A stretch of DNA of 64,000 nt from CAYGLF01 sp964350945 (GCA_964350945.1 CAYGLF010000002.1:124001-188000); one strand, 5' to 3'. Numbered from the stretch's first letter, positions 44,166 through 53,056 are shown. Program-made: numbers and translations. The notes: a model not told the origin generated them from the sequence alone.

Positions 44166-45404
44166 TTAGATATTATCTCGCATTATCCATAACTGTGCAA
44201 GGATGTTATTGACTGATCTTTTCATAATGGTTTTGCGGTCTCCTGAATTTTCAAAGTGAAAATGTCCGATGATTTTACCGTGTGCCGCAATGGCTGCAAA
44301 GACGGTGCCAACAGGTTTTTGGCGTGTGCCCCCTAAGGGCCCAGCAATCCCTGTCATTGAAATCGAGAGGTCGGTTTTAAAGAGCTTTAAAGCGCCTAAT
44401 GCCATTTCATTAGCGCACTCTAAACTGACAGCCCCCGGCTTAGAAAGAGTTGAACTTTTCACTTTAAGAATTTCATGTTTACTCTGATTACTGTAGCTGA
44501 CTAAAGATCCTTTTAAATATTTTGAAGCATCAGGCTGCTCGGTAAAAGATAAACATAGGGACCCTCCACTGCAAGATTCAGCAAAGGAGAGGGTTAATTT
44601 TTTTTCGATAAAAAAGTGGTGCAGAGCTTGCTCGATACTTTTAAAAGAGCCTTTAAAGTGCTTTTTTGGATATTTCTTTTTTAGAAAAGAGAGGCAAGCG
44701 TTTAATGTTTTTTGTACATCAGTAAGCTGCTTACCCTTCATTTTAGCGTGTACAGATAAGGTTCCTAAATGTGGGTAGATCCCAAAGGAGACCTGGGGAT
44801 ATTTTTTTATCAAAAAATCAATCCAAGGGGCAATTTCACTTTCAGGAACGAGGCAAAAATGAATGACTTTTTGATATTCTTTTAAAATAGGTGGGGAATA
44901 TTTTTTTAAATAACTGATCACTTCATGATCGACTAGATGGCGAAATTCATGAGGAACTCCAGGAAGCAATATGAGGCGCTTTTTCCCTTTTTTGAACAAA
45001 AAACCTGGGGACATCCCGCAGTGGTCAAGCAAAAGCTCTGCTTTTGTAGGCACGGTTGCAGATGCTAAGATACTACTGTCATTTAATTTTTTACCAAACA
45101 TTTTCCTTAGGCGACCTAAGAGTTGTGGATCGGTTTTTAACGAACAATTAAAAATCTTTGAGACAACTTCTAGTGTAATGTCATCTTGGGTGGGCCCCAA
45201 TCCACCGCTACAAATCACGACATCGAACATTTTTAAAGAGCTTTCTATTTTTTCCTTAAGATCAGCTTCTAGATCAAGTACGGAGCTCTGTTGCGAGACT
45301 AAATAACCTGCTTGATACAGTCTTTGGCAAATATATTGGGTATTTGTATTGACAATGCGCCCTTCTAAGAGTTCATTGCCGATGGTGATAATTTCAATTT
45401 TCAT
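44166..45404 (-). CDS. cinA: CinA family protein (nucleotide pyrophosphatase plus NMN amidohydrolase-like)
   Basis: 412 residues. The N-terminal MoCF-like domain (about 1-170) begins IEIITIGNELLEGRIVNTNT and has CSGGLGPTQDD. The C-terminal CinA/PncC domain (about 250-412) has TLSFAESCSGGSLCLSFT and SMTGIAGPLGGTRQKPVGTVF. The family recycles NMN and clears ADP-ribose-type by-products. Some N-terminal residues that bind nucleotide appear kept. It overlaps the preceding gene by four bases and precedes uvrA by 21. Confidence 0.92.
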   Translation of the reverse strand: MKIEIITIGNELLEGRIVNTNTQYICQRLYQAGYLVSQQSSVLDLEADLKEKIESSLKMFDVVICSGGLGPTQDDITLEVVSKIFNCSLKTDPQLLGRLRKMFGKKLNDSSILASATVPTKAELLLDHCGMSPGFLFKKGKKRLILLPGVPHEFRHLVDHEVISYLKKYSPPILKEYQKVIHFCLVPESEIAPWIDFLIKKYPQVSFGIYPHLGTLSVHAKMKGKQLTDVQKTLNACLSFLKKKYPKKHFKGSFKSIEQALHHFFIEKKLTLSFAESCSGGSLCLSFTEQPDASKYLKGSLVSYSNQSKHEILKVKSSTLSKPGAVSLECANEMALGALKLFKTDLSISMTGIAGPLGGTRQKPVGTVFAAIAAHGKIIGHFHFENSGDRKTIMKRSVNNILAQLWIMRDNI

Positions 45405-46111
45405 GTTTCTACACTTACAGCTAGGTTAAAGATTTTGAGTTGAGGGTGTTTATTAATCCAAGAAAAACACTCTCGGCCTAAGCGAATGGGCAGGTTCATT
45501 TTTTTGGAGTTAAAAATAAAAGGAGTTGCTAGAGTTTGAGAGCGTACCCATTTTCTAAAATTTTTAAAAAGCTCTCCAGTAGGGTACTCTTTTGAGTCAA
45601 TTTGTTTGATATCACAGCTATTTGCTTTTTGGATCATTTGAGGGAAAGAAAAGCGCAGTCCCCATAGGATGCCCTTTGGGTTTAGTGGCATCACTCGAAC
45701 CGAATCATCGACTGTTGAAACACTGAGGCAAATAGGCTTTACCTCTATTAAAGGAGCGTTAAATACCAAAGATTTTTTATCAGAAGCTAAAGGTTTTTGA
45801 TAGACTTCTTCTAAGCTCGAAGTGATAAACAAGTAGAATTTTTTTTTAAAATCTTGAAGAAGAGGCAAGCTGCCATTTTTCAAACAGTCAATATAATGAG
45901 TATAGGTTTTTAAAAATTCTGTGGTCTGTAGAATAAATGAAGGACTTTCACTTGTGGGCTGAGTGGTTAATAAAAAGGGGTGAAATTGCTCTAAGAAATC
46001 ACCCATCTCTTGTTTGTCTATCAAAAGGTCAATGGAAATCCAGCGAGAGAATCGAGCTTGCAGAGCGGTTTGATCACTTGTAAGGAGGGGAATCGAAGGG
46101 TTTGGATTCAT
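45401..46111 (-). CDS. Unknown protein in the lspA-cinA operon
   Basis: 236 residues with no signal peptide or membrane segment and no motif I recognise. It is mixed helix/strand in character, with conserved-looking blocks such as SVRVMPLNPKGILWGLRF near the middle. It overlaps lspA by 38 bases upstream and cinA by four downstream, so expression is tightly coupled. The start lacks a clear ribosome site, consistent with coupling to lspA translation. Function unknown. Confidence 0.65.
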   Translation of the reverse strand: MNPNPSIPLLTSDQTALQARFSRWISIDLLIDKQEMGDFLEQFHPFLLTTQPTSESPSFILQTTEFLKTYTHYIDCLKNGSLPLLQDFKKKFYLFITSSLEEVYQKPLASDKKSLVFNAPLIEVKPICLSVSTVDDSVRVMPLNPKGILWGLRFSFPQMIQKANSCDIKQIDSKEYPTGELFKNFRKWVRSQTLATPFIFNSKKMNLPIRLGRECFSWINKHPQLKIFNLAVSVET

Positions 46112-46640
46112 GAGTAAACCGGGGGCTAGAAGATTTTTTAGAATCGCTTTTAAGGTTGAGAATACTTAGCCAGGCAACCCCTAAAAAGATAAAAGAATCT
46201 GCAACGTTGAATATAGGGAAATCATAACCCCAAAACTGAAAGAAAAAGAGATCTACAACATGTCCGTAAAATATGGAGTCCATGACATTGCCCATGGCTC
46301 CAGAAATAATGAGTACAAACGGAATTTGACTCTTAAGATTTTTATTAAATAAGAGGATGTAGAGGGCTAAAACAACAATAATTGCAATGCGAATATACAA
46401 AAGGGTTTGGTGCGAATTTGGGAACATTCCCCAGGCCGCCCCTGAATTGACTTGGTGATTGAGTGAAAAGCTGATTCCATGAAAGTTTTCAAAAACACCA
46501 ATCCCACCGTAGGGGAATGGGAGCATTTGACGATCCGTAATTTTCAAAAAATAGTGGGTCATCCATTTTGTGATAACATCAACAGCTAGAATAGATGAAA
46601 AAATGGCGAGTAAAAATTTAGCGCGCTTTTTTTCGATCAT
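46074..46640 (-). CDS. lspA: Lipoprotein signal peptidase (LspA)
   Basis: 188 residues, four hydrophobic segments. Catalytic Asp130 lies in GHVVDLFFF and Asp148 in FNVADSF, with NSGAAWG and GAMGNVMDS also matching the family, though the usual GNLIDR motif has Ser in place of the final Arg. A charged, Ser-rich C-terminal tail of about 25 residues extends past the normal end and overlaps the next gene. It cleaves signal peptides of prolipoproteins in the inner membrane. It overlaps dksA by four bases. Confidence 0.93.
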   Translation of the reverse strand: MIEKKRAKFLLAIFSSILAVDVITKWMTHYFLKITDRQMLPFPYGGIGVFENFHGISFSLNHQVNSGAAWGMFPNSHQTLLYIRIAIIVVLALYILLFNKNLKSQIPFVLIISGAMGNVMDSIFYGHVVDLFFFQFWGYDFPIFNVADSFIFLGVAWLSILNLKSDSKKSSSPRFTHESKPFDSPPYK

Positions 46641-47002
46641 AACATTCCTTGTTCAGTTTTTGCCTGAGACTGCACGGTCATATTCGCATAAGGGATTGCC
46701 TCAAGTCGGGCGATAGGAATTTCTTGACCGCTAAGGTCACAGATTCCATAGGTGTTTTCCTCCACTTTTGCTAGAGCGCGTTCTATTTGTTTAATGATAT
46801 CGAGTTCTTTCCCCGACACCTCAATATTAATAGTGCGGTCAAAATCATCGGTTCCTTGGTCTGCTTGGTGTTGTGTGTAACCGGTTGCATCATCGGGTTG
46901 CTTTACTTGCTGGGCTGCGCTTTCTAAGGAGCGCGAAAGCCTGTAATGCATGTCTTCTAAAATGGCTTTAAACTTTTGTACTTCTTGTGGTTTTAAAGGC
47001 AT
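46637..47002 (-). CDS. dksA: DksA/TraR family transcription factor with a reduced zinc finger
   Basis: 121 residues. The N-terminal coiled coil (about 5-85) has the tip D-D-F-D-R-T at 52-57, close to the DxxDxA of DksA that enters the RNA polymerase secondary channel. The C-terminal globular part reads YGICDLSGQEIPIARLEAIP. Of the four family zinc-ligand cysteines only Cys88 remains, so the finger cannot bind zinc in the usual way, as in the DksA2 type. The gene sits between nrdR and lspA as in Chlamydia. Confidence 0.88.
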   Translation of the reverse strand: MPLKPQEVQKFKAILEDMHYRLSRSLESAAQQVKQPDDATGYTQHQADQGTDDFDRTINIEVSGKELDIIKQIERALAKVEENTYGICDLSGQEIPIARLEAIPYANMTVQSQAKTEQGML

Positions 47003-47043
47003 GTAACCTCTTTGGTTGTGGTAATGAAAAACCTATATAAGAG

Positions 47044-47514
47044 TTAAGAATGATTTTTAACCACATCTTTTTCGTTTAAAGTTGCAATCACTTCGACAAG
47101 TTCATCGATGTCTTTAAATCTGCGATAGACACATGCAAATCTGATATAGGCAATGTCATCTATGCGCTTGAGATGGTTCATAACAATCTCTCCAATTTTT
47201 TCTGTCGAGACTTCTCGAGCAGATCCTTCCACAAGCTCCGCAGTTATCTGAGACGTTAAAGCTCGTGCTTGTTCGCGGCTTATACGCGAGTGGCGGCAGG
47301 CTGAAGTGAGGCCGTTAAATAGCTTTTGTTCTTGAAAGTCTTCGTAGCGTCCATCTTTTTTATGTACCTGCAAAGAAAGCTCTAAAGATTCAAAAGTGGT
47401 AAAGCGTCGGCTACATCCTAAGCACTGACGTCTTCTGCGAATCGCGTTTGCTTCTGAGGCGTTTCGAGAATCAGTTACTTTAAGTTCTGTATGATCGCAA
47501 TAGGGGCACTTCAT
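47044..47514 (-). CDS. nrdR: Ribonucleotide reductase regulator NrdR
   Basis: 156 residues from the ATG at 47514, giving MKCPYCDH, the usual NrdR N-terminus. The frame runs on to an ATG at 47538, but the promoter just upstream would start transcription at about 47534, inside that extension. A four-Cys zinc ribbon (CPYC and CLGC with RRR between) is followed by an ATP-cone (about 45-135, VHKKDGRYEDFQ). It represses ribonucleotide reductase genes when dATP is abundant. First gene of the operon running to the MFS transporter. Confidence 0.94.
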   Translation of the reverse strand: MKCPYCDHTELKVTDSRNASEANAIRRRRQCLGCSRRFTTFESLELSLQVHKKDGRYEDFQEQKLFNGLTSACRHSRISREQARALTSQITAELVEGSAREVSTEKIGEIVMNHLKRIDDIAYIRFACVYRRFKDIDELVEVIATLNEKDVVKNHS

Positions 47515-47541
47515 AGCTAACCGTGTAAAAAAATTCATGAA

Positions 47542-47570
47542 ATTTTAAAATTATATTGAATCTAGGTCAA
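47542..47570 (-). promoter_or_regulatory. Promoter of the nrdR-dksA-lspA operon
   Basis: TTGACC (47570-47565), a 17-base spacer, then TAAAAT (47547-47542) on the minus strand. Predicted transcription start at about 47534, some 20 bases before the chosen nrdR ATG. Confidence 0.6.
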
Positions 47571-47599
47571 GCTAATTCGGAAAAGTTAGGAGTTAAAAG

Positions 47600-47634
47600 C
47601 ATAAAGCCTCAAAGAATTTCTTTGAGGCTTTATG
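47600..47634 (-). terminator. Hairpin terminator after the 68-residue gene
   Basis: Perfect stem of about 15 pairs (CATAAAGCCTCAAAG with CTTTGAGGCTTTATG) and a five-base loop. It is followed on the minus strand by a short T-run (GCTTTT). It separates the small gene from the nrdR promoter. Confidence 0.7.
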
Positions 47635-47661
47635 ACATTATATGGTGAATAGACCTTTAGA

Positions 47662-47868
47662 CTAAAGGGAGGTGGGGTCTTTTGGGGATGGATTGTGAGA
47701 AGGGGTCTGCTGAGAATGGTTTGCTGCAAAATCAGTTAGGCTAATTAATTGATTTATAAGGGCTTGCTGCAGGGCTTCTTTTTTTCTTTCTGAGGATCCC
47801 TCGTTGAGGAGGATGTTCTCTAGCTTGATAGGGTCTAATGCGATGTTTTGTTGAATCGAATCCGTCAT
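47662..47868 (-). CDS. Small unknown protein
   Basis: 68 residues. A perfect AAGGAG sits nine bases before the ATG and a strong hairpin follows the stop, so this is a real monocistronic gene despite its size. The protein has an amphipathic helical middle (KKEALQQALINQLISLTDFA) and a Pro/Ser/Thr-rich tail (QQTPSHNPSPKDPTSL). No signal peptide or known family. It lies between the nrdR and hrcA promoter regions. Confidence 0.6.
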   Translation of the reverse strand: MTDSIQQNIALDPIKLENILLNEGSSERKKEALQQALINQLISLTDFAANHSQQTPSHNPSPKDPTSL

Positions 47869-48029
47869 TTTGATGGCTCCTTAAGGGTTAATAATTGCTT
47901 TGGTAGAAGGAATTATAGCATAAAAAGCTTTAAAAGTCAATAAAAAAGGGAGTTGAAAAGTTGTATTTAATTGTATTATAAGTGTTTATGAATATAATAA
48001 GCACTTAGGGTGTTTATTTGCTAATTTTT

Positions 48030-48059
48030 TTGACAAAATTCATAATGATCTCCTATAAT
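48030..48059 (+). promoter_or_regulatory. Near-consensus promoter of hrcA-grpE-dnaK
   Basis: TTGACA (48030-48035), an 18-base spacer, TATAAT (48054-48059). Both boxes match the vegetative sigma consensus exactly. Predicted start at about 48066, four bases before the CIRCE-like element. Confidence 0.8.
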
Positions 48060-48069
48060 AAGGGTTAAT

Positions 48070-48096
48070 TTAGCAACATCTAGGAGCTAGTGCTAC
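48070..48096 (+). promoter_or_regulatory. CIRCE-like operator overlapping the hrcA ribosome site
   Basis: TTAGCAACA, nine bases, TAGTGCTAC. This fits the CIRCE layout (9-9-9) and matches the consensus TTAGCACTC-N9-GAGTGCTAA at 13 of 18 arm positions. The spacer contains the hrcA Shine-Dalgarno AGGAG. HrcA binding here would autorepress the operon. Confidence 0.7.
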
Positions 48097-48097
48097 T

Positions 48098-49240
48098 TTG
48101 AAAACTCTATCTAAGAAGCGTTTGGGTAAGAAAGAACGCGAGCAAAAAGTGCTTTTTAGCCTCATTGATCTTTATATCTCGGATCACCAACCCGTTGGCT
48201 CTAAGACTTTAATGGAAAAGTGTTTCCCTGATTTAAGTTCAGCGACCATCCGTAATTATTTTGCTTCTTTAGAAAAAGCGGGCTATTTATCCCAGCAACA
48301 TGCTTCTGGGGGAAGAATCCCTACAGAGCTCGCTTACCAAAGCTATGCCGAGGAGTTTTTAAAGTCGGGAACGCTTGATGAAGAAAAAGACTTGATGCTA
48401 CGCAATTTATCTTCCTATGAGGAAAAAAAAGTAGGTGCTTATTTGCAGCGGGCAGTTGAATTGTTGAGCTCCCTAACCGGATTCCCAACCTTTATTTCGG
48501 CCCCTCGTTTTGATCATGACTTTGTCGTTGACATCAAACTGGTTGTGATCGATCAATCAAGATGTCTTTGTGTGGTTATTACAGATCTAGGCCTTATTCA
48601 CTCAGAAGTTTTTTATTCGGAACAAAAATTGCATCATCATGCCCTAAAGCGGATCGAAGAGGTGCTTCTTTCAAGAGTGAAAGGGTGTGAGTCTTCTATG
48701 AGGTTGGATGCGGAAGAAGAGTTGCTCGCCCACAAGGTTTATAACGAAGTAATGGTTCGCTATATTATTGGTTATGCCAATTTTAGCTTAGAAGAAGTTT
48801 ATTCAACAGGATTGTCTCGCTTGCTTGCTTATCCCGAATTTAATAATGCCCAGAGTTTTGCAAGCGGGCTCGCACTCTTTGAAAACCCAAACTCCCTGCG
48901 CGCTCTTCTAAAAGAGAGTTGCTCTGATAATAACCTAAAAACCTTTATAGGTTCTGAGCTGTCTCAGTTTACTCCTCTTAGCAAACAGTGTGCCGTGGTG
49001 TCTATCCCCTATTGTATCGGAGGGAGTATCGTGGGAGCTGTAGGGGTCTTAGGGCCTGTGAGAATGCCTTATCGAAAACTTTTCGGCATCACGCGAGCTT
49101 TTGTTGAGTATATTGAAACAGCACTCTCTAAGAGCATGCTGAAACACAAGTTAACCTATCGAACCCCTCAAGACGCAAGCCTTTATTTAGAAAATGAAAG
49201 TGAGCAAGTTCTTCTAGAGGACCAGAGTCAACTAAACTAG
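48098..49240 (+). CDS. hrcA: Heat-inducible transcription repressor HrcA
   Basis: 380 residues starting at TTG, 11 bases after AGGAG; no ATG is better placed. The winged-helix domain (about 15-90) contains PVGSKTLMEK and SSATIRNYFASLEKAGYL, typical of HrcA. The GAF-like and dimerisation parts follow. The C-terminal tail (about 355-380) extends past the usual Bacillus length, as in Chlamydia, where such a tail is reported to dampen activity. It represses its own operon through CIRCE and depends on chaperone state. Confidence 0.95.
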   Translation: MKTLSKKRLGKKEREQKVLFSLIDLYISDHQPVGSKTLMEKCFPDLSSATIRNYFASLEKAGYLSQQHASGGRIPTELAYQSYAEEFLKSGTLDEEKDLMLRNLSSYEEKKVGAYLQRAVELLSSLTGFPTFISAPRFDHDFVVDIKLVVIDQSRCLCVVITDLGLIHSEVFYSEQKLHHHALKRIEEVLLSRVKGCESSMRLDAEEELLAHKVYNEVMVRYIIGYANFSLEEVYSTGLSRLLAYPEFNNAQSFASGLALFENPNSLRALLKESCSDNNLKTFIGSELSQFTPLSKQCAVVSIPYCIGGSIVGAVGVLGPVRMPYRKLFGITRAFVEYIETALSKSMLKHKLTYRTPQDASLYLENESEQVLLEDQSQLN

Positions 49241-49251
49241 GAAATGTATTT

Positions 49252-49842
49252 ATGAGTAAAAAGGAAAAAGTGAAGCAAGAAGAAAAAGAAGATCCATCTC
49301 AAAAAGAGGCGGAGGTGATTGCTGAGGAGTCGCTCAATATTGAAAAGGCGCGATTAGAAAGCTTAGAGCAGCAAGTTAAAGATTTGAAAGATAAAAATCT
49401 ACGGGTCCTGGCTGAGTCTGAGAACTTGCGTAAGAGACTACAGAAGGAAAAGGGAGAGATGCAGGTCTATATTCGTGAGAACTTAGTGTGTGAATTTCTA
49501 AACCCAATTGATCATTTTGAAAAAGCTCTCTCTTTTAAAGACCAGCAATCTGATGAAGTTAAAAATTGGATGGTGGGATTTGAAATGATCTTGACGCAGT
49601 TTAAAGATGTGCTTAACCAGAATGAAATCCGAGCAATTGAAGCTGTGGGGAATAAGTTTGATCCTCATTATCATGAAGCAATGGAGACGGAAGAAACGGA
49701 TCAATGCCCCCCGAACACAGTGATTGAAGAACATATGAAAGGGTATATGATGGGAGATCGTGTCATTCGTCCATCTAAGGTAAAAGTATCTAAAAGTAAA
49801 TCTCTTGGAGATAAACCCCTTCAAGAAGACAAAAAAGTATAA
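49252..49842 (+). CDS. grpE: Nucleotide exchange factor GrpE
   Basis: 196 residues. A charged N-terminus and long coiled coil (about 30-75) are followed by the beta-wing domain ending VIEEHMKGYMMGDRVIRPSKV, with the family block NKFDPHYHEAM present. It releases ADP from DnaK. It lies 11 bases after hrcA and 35 before dnaK, within the heat-shock operon under the same promoter. Confidence 0.96.
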   Translation: MSKKEKVKQEEKEDPSQKEAEVIAEESLNIEKARLESLEQQVKDLKDKNLRVLAESENLRKRLQKEKGEMQVYIRENLVCEFLNPIDHFEKALSFKDQQSDEVKNWMVGFEMILTQFKDVLNQNEIRAIEAVGNKFDPHYHEAMETEETDQCPPNTVIEEHMKGYMMGDRVIRPSKVKVSKSKSLGDKPLQEDKKV

Positions 49843-49877
49843 TGAAAGTTTAAATAAAAAAAAAAGGAAGGTGAATC

Positions 49878-51803
49878 ATGGCCGAAAAAAAGAAAGGAAG
49901 AATCATTGGGATTGATCTTGGGACCACCAATTCTTGCGTCGCTGTTATGGAAGGAAGTGCTGCTAAAGTCATCGCTTCTGCTGAAGGCGGGAGAACAACC
50001 CCATCTGTAGTTTCATACAAAGGAAAAGAGCGTTCTGTTGGTGTGGCTGCTAAGCGTCAAGCAGTGACGAACCCCGATAAAACTCTCGCCTCAACGAAGC
50101 GTTTTATAGGTAGAAAATATGATGAAGTTCAAGAAGAAATGAAGACTGTCCCATACAAAGTAGCAAAAAACAGCAATGGTGATGTTGTTTTTGAGATTGA
50201 TGGCAAGCAGGTCTCTCCTGAAGAAATTGCAGCTCAAATTCTTGTGAAGATGAAAGAGACTGCTGAAGAGTATCTTGGAGAAAAAGTTACAGAAGCTGTC
50301 GTTACGGTTCCTGCTTACTTTAACGACTCTCAGCGTCAATCTACTAAGGATGCTGGGAAAATTGCAGGTTTGGATGTTAAAAGAATTATCCCCGAGCCTA
50401 CCGCTGCAGCTTTAGCTTATGGTTTGGATAAAGAGGGAGATAAAAAAGTAGCCGTCTTCGATCTTGGAGGAGGAACTTTTGATATTTCTATTATGGAAAT
50501 TGGGGATGGCGTTTTTGAAGTTTTAGCCACAAATGGAGATACCCATCTTGGTGGAGATGACTTTGATATTGCTATCATCAACTGGATGGCTGAAGAATTT
50601 AAAAAGGAAAATGGCATTGATCTAAGAGAAGACAAAATGGCATTGCAGCGTCTTAGAGATGCAGCTGAAAAAGCAAAAGTAGAGCTGTCTGGATTGCCAT
50701 CAACTGAAATCAACCAACCCTTCATCACCATGGATGCAAGTGGCCCTAAGCACTTAGCGCTTACTTTAACAAGAGCGCAACTAGAGCATTTAACTCAAAG
50801 TTTGATTCAGAGAACCAAAGAACCTTGTTTAAAAGCTCTTAAAGATGCAGGTATTGATAAATCAGAAATTCATGATGTGATTTTAGTCGGTGGGATGAGC
50901 CGAATGCCAGCAGTCCAAGAGATTGTTAAAGAGATCTTTGGTAAAGAAGCCCATAAAGGGGTGAATCCTGATGAAGTGGTTGCGCTCGGTGCTGCTATCC
51001 AAGGGGGAGTCTTAGGTGGAGACGTAAAAGATGTTCTTTTACTAGATGTGATCCCTCTGACTCTAGGAATCGAGACGCTAGGAGGTGTTTTAACTCCTCT
51101 TGTTGAAAGAAACACCACGATTCCAACCCAGAAGAAGCAAGTTTTCTCAACAGCTGCCGATAACCAGCCAGCGGTGACCATTCGAGTTCTTCAAGGGGAG
51201 CGTAAAATGGCTGCCGACAACAAAGAGATTGGTCGTTTTGACCTCACTGATATTCCACCAGCTCCACGTGGAATGCCACAGATTGAAGTTTCTTTTGACA
51301 TTGATGCAGATGGCATCTTGCATGTATCTGCTAAAGATACTCAGTCTGGCAAGGAGCAAAAGATCCGTATCGAAGCTAAATCAGGACTCTCTGAACAAGA
51401 TATTGAGAAAATGGTGAAAGATGCCGAGCTTCATGCAGAGGAAGATAAAATCAAAAAAGAAGAGATCGAAGTGAAGAATGAGGCGGATGCCCTGGTATTT
51501 AGAGCTGAGAAGTCTCTGACTGACTTTAAAGATAAACTTCCTAAAGAAGTCGTCTCTGAGATTCAGTCTAAGGTAGACGCTCTTAAGGGAGCTCTTAAAG
51601 AGAATAGTTTAGACAAGATTAAGACTAGCAAGGGAGAGCTCGAGCAGAGCATCCAAAAAATTGGAGAAGCAATGCAACAGCAAGCAGGGGCTACCCCTCC
51701 TCCTGGAGCTAGTGCTCAGGAGAATGCGACTCCTGAAGACGAAAAAATTGAAGATGCAGAAGTTGAAATTGTAGATTCAGAAGACGAGTCTAAAAAAAGC
51801 TAA
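49878..51803 (+). CDS. dnaK: Molecular chaperone DnaK (Hsp70)
   Basis: 641 residues, full length. IGIDLGTTNSCVAVMEG starts the ATPase domain, then VFDLGGGTFDISI, and ILVGGMSRMPAVQ ends it. The linker DVLLLDVIPLTLGIETLGG leads into the peptide-binding domain, and the acidic tail ends VDSEDESKKS. AAGGAAG is seven bases before the ATG. It is the last gene of the operon, with a strong terminator just after the stop. Confidence 0.98.
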   Translation: MAEKKKGRIIGIDLGTTNSCVAVMEGSAAKVIASAEGGRTTPSVVSYKGKERSVGVAAKRQAVTNPDKTLASTKRFIGRKYDEVQEEMKTVPYKVAKNSNGDVVFEIDGKQVSPEEIAAQILVKMKETAEEYLGEKVTEAVVTVPAYFNDSQRQSTKDAGKIAGLDVKRIIPEPTAAALAYGLDKEGDKKVAVFDLGGGTFDISIMEIGDGVFEVLATNGDTHLGGDDFDIAIINWMAEEFKKENGIDLREDKMALQRLRDAAEKAKVELSGLPSTEINQPFITMDASGPKHLALTLTRAQLEHLTQSLIQRTKEPCLKALKDAGIDKSEIHDVILVGGMSRMPAVQEIVKEIFGKEAHKGVNPDEVVALGAAIQGGVLGGDVKDVLLLDVIPLTLGIETLGGVLTPLVERNTTIPTQKKQVFSTAADNQPAVTIRVLQGERKMAADNKEIGRFDLTDIPPAPRGMPQIEVSFDIDADGILHVSAKDTQSGKEQKIRIEAKSGLSEQDIEKMVKDAELHAEEDKIKKEEIEVKNEADALVFRAEKSLTDFKDKLPKEVVSEIQSKVDALKGALKENSLDKIKTSKGELEQSIQKIGEAMQQQAGATPPPGASAQENATPEDEKIEDAEVEIVDSEDESKKS

Positions 51804-51830
51804 GCTTCTTTGATACACTAAGTTTGTCTA

Positions 51831-51862
51831 AAAACCCACCTGCAATAAGGTGGGTTTTTTTT
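51831..51862 (+). terminator. Terminator of the hrcA-grpE-dnaK operon
   Basis: Ten-pair perfect stem AAACCCACCT/AGGTGGGTTT with a seven-base loop, followed by a run of eight T. A textbook factor-independent terminator. Confidence 0.9.
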
Positions 51863-51966
51863 GTTTTTCAAACTTCCATTTCTCTTTAAAATCACCGAAT
51901 CCAAAATCTTTTTATTTTTTTAAACTACTCAGTTGCTAGAGGAAAATTAAATTTTTTATTCCCTGC

Positions 51967-51995
51967 TTGACTAAAAATGACAAAAAATTTTAACT
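51967..51995 (+). promoter_or_regulatory. Possible promoter of the porin-like gene
   Basis: TTGACT (51967-51972), a 17-base spacer, TTAACT (51990-51995). The -35 is good and the -10 moderate. It would give a leader of about 35 bases containing a GGGGGGA ribosome site. Confidence 0.45.
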
Positions 51996-52034
51996 TAACA
52001 ACTTTAAAACACTTATCTCTTGGGGGGATATTTT

Positions 52035-52988
52035 ATGAAACTTGTAAACTTAAAAAATTTGTGCATTGCTTTATGTGCTTTAGTTTTTTCTAGTGCCTTG
52101 TTTGCTGATGTTGATTCAAGTCAAATGATCGCTCAGTCTGCAAGAAGCAGATCAAACAGCAATATGAGCACTCGAAACCCGAATACCTGGAAGCCTTACT
52201 ACATGAAAACAAGTGTAGCAGAACCAATGATGTCAGCATTCTATCAACAGAATGTTGGTCTTGGTCTTCTATATGCTTCAGGAGTTAGAGGAAACTTAAA
52301 CCCAGCTCAATATCAAGCTCCATCTCCTCCGGGCGTTCTTAGAGCAAGAAACAGAACAATTCAAGGGAAAACCAGCTACAACAGAACACCTGTTTACGAA
52401 TTTGTAGTAGGTCGTGATGTTTGGAACTGGTTGAAGATTGCTCTTTCTTACCAGCACCAAGGTGGTGTAACTGTGACTACACAGCCTCAGATGATAACTG
52501 TAACAGATCCTGCTACTGCAGCTCTTAGCCCTGTAGTTCTTATGATGGATAATGCATTTGACTCAGTGCAAGCTAAGGCTTACTTTCTATCTCCTTGGAC
52601 ACTTGTATGGAAAAATGTTTACCATGAGCCCTACTTAGGGGTTGGTGTTGGACCAGGTTGGATTACAGCAAATAATATCTATGCTACTGGAAACATGTAT
52701 CCATTTAAGCAGAAAATTACAACAAACTGTACATACACAATTGATTTTGGATTTAAGCTAAGAAAAGCACTTCCAAGCTATATCATGTCATTTGTTGTTG
52801 GATGTAAGTATAACCAATGGGGTCGCATTGGATCTATTGGTGATCAACACGATCAGCCAGCTAAGGCAATTGATAATGGTGATATAACTATCACCACAGG
52901 CGCTACTAGAGATTCATTAATGTCTCCATTCAGCGTTGGTGTTATTTACGGATTTGTACCATATGTTGGGGTTCAGTTTAATTTCTAA
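52035..52988 (+). CDS. MOMP-like outer-membrane beta-barrel protein
   Basis: 317 residues from the ATG at 52035, which follows GGGGGGA; a TTG 15 bases upstream is in frame but overlaps that site. The signal peptide is NLCIALCALVFSSALFA. The mature part has alternating hydrophobic/polar strands rich in Tyr, Asn and Gly, and the last residue is Phe (VQFNF), the usual outer-membrane assembly signal. Only a few Cys are present. I take it as a porin of the diverse MOMP-like set in environmental chlamydiae; a named family cannot be proved by eye. Its codon use (frequent AAC, TCC and GGT) suggests strong expression. Confidence 0.75.
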   Translation: MKLVNLKNLCIALCALVFSSALFADVDSSQMIAQSARSRSNSNMSTRNPNTWKPYYMKTSVAEPMMSAFYQQNVGLGLLYASGVRGNLNPAQYQAPSPPGVLRARNRTIQGKTSYNRTPVYEFVVGRDVWNWLKIALSYQHQGGVTVTTQPQMITVTDPATAALSPVVLMMDNAFDSVQAKAYFLSPWTLVWKNVYHEPYLGVGVGPGWITANNIYATGNMYPFKQKITTNCTYTIDFGFKLRKALPSYIMSFVVGCKYNQWGRIGSIGDQHDQPAKAIDNGDITITTGATRDSLMSPFSVGVIYGFVPYVGVQFNF

Positions 52989-53018
52989 TAGAGATTAGCT
53001 GTAAATCACAGTATTTAG

Positions 53019-53056
53019 ATCATGGCTTTTGTTTGACAAAGGCCATGATTTTTTTT
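53019..53056 (+). terminator. Terminator of the porin-like gene
   Basis: Eight-pair stem ATCATGGC/GCCATGAT, extended by weaker pairs, followed by a run of eight or more T. Confidence 0.85.
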
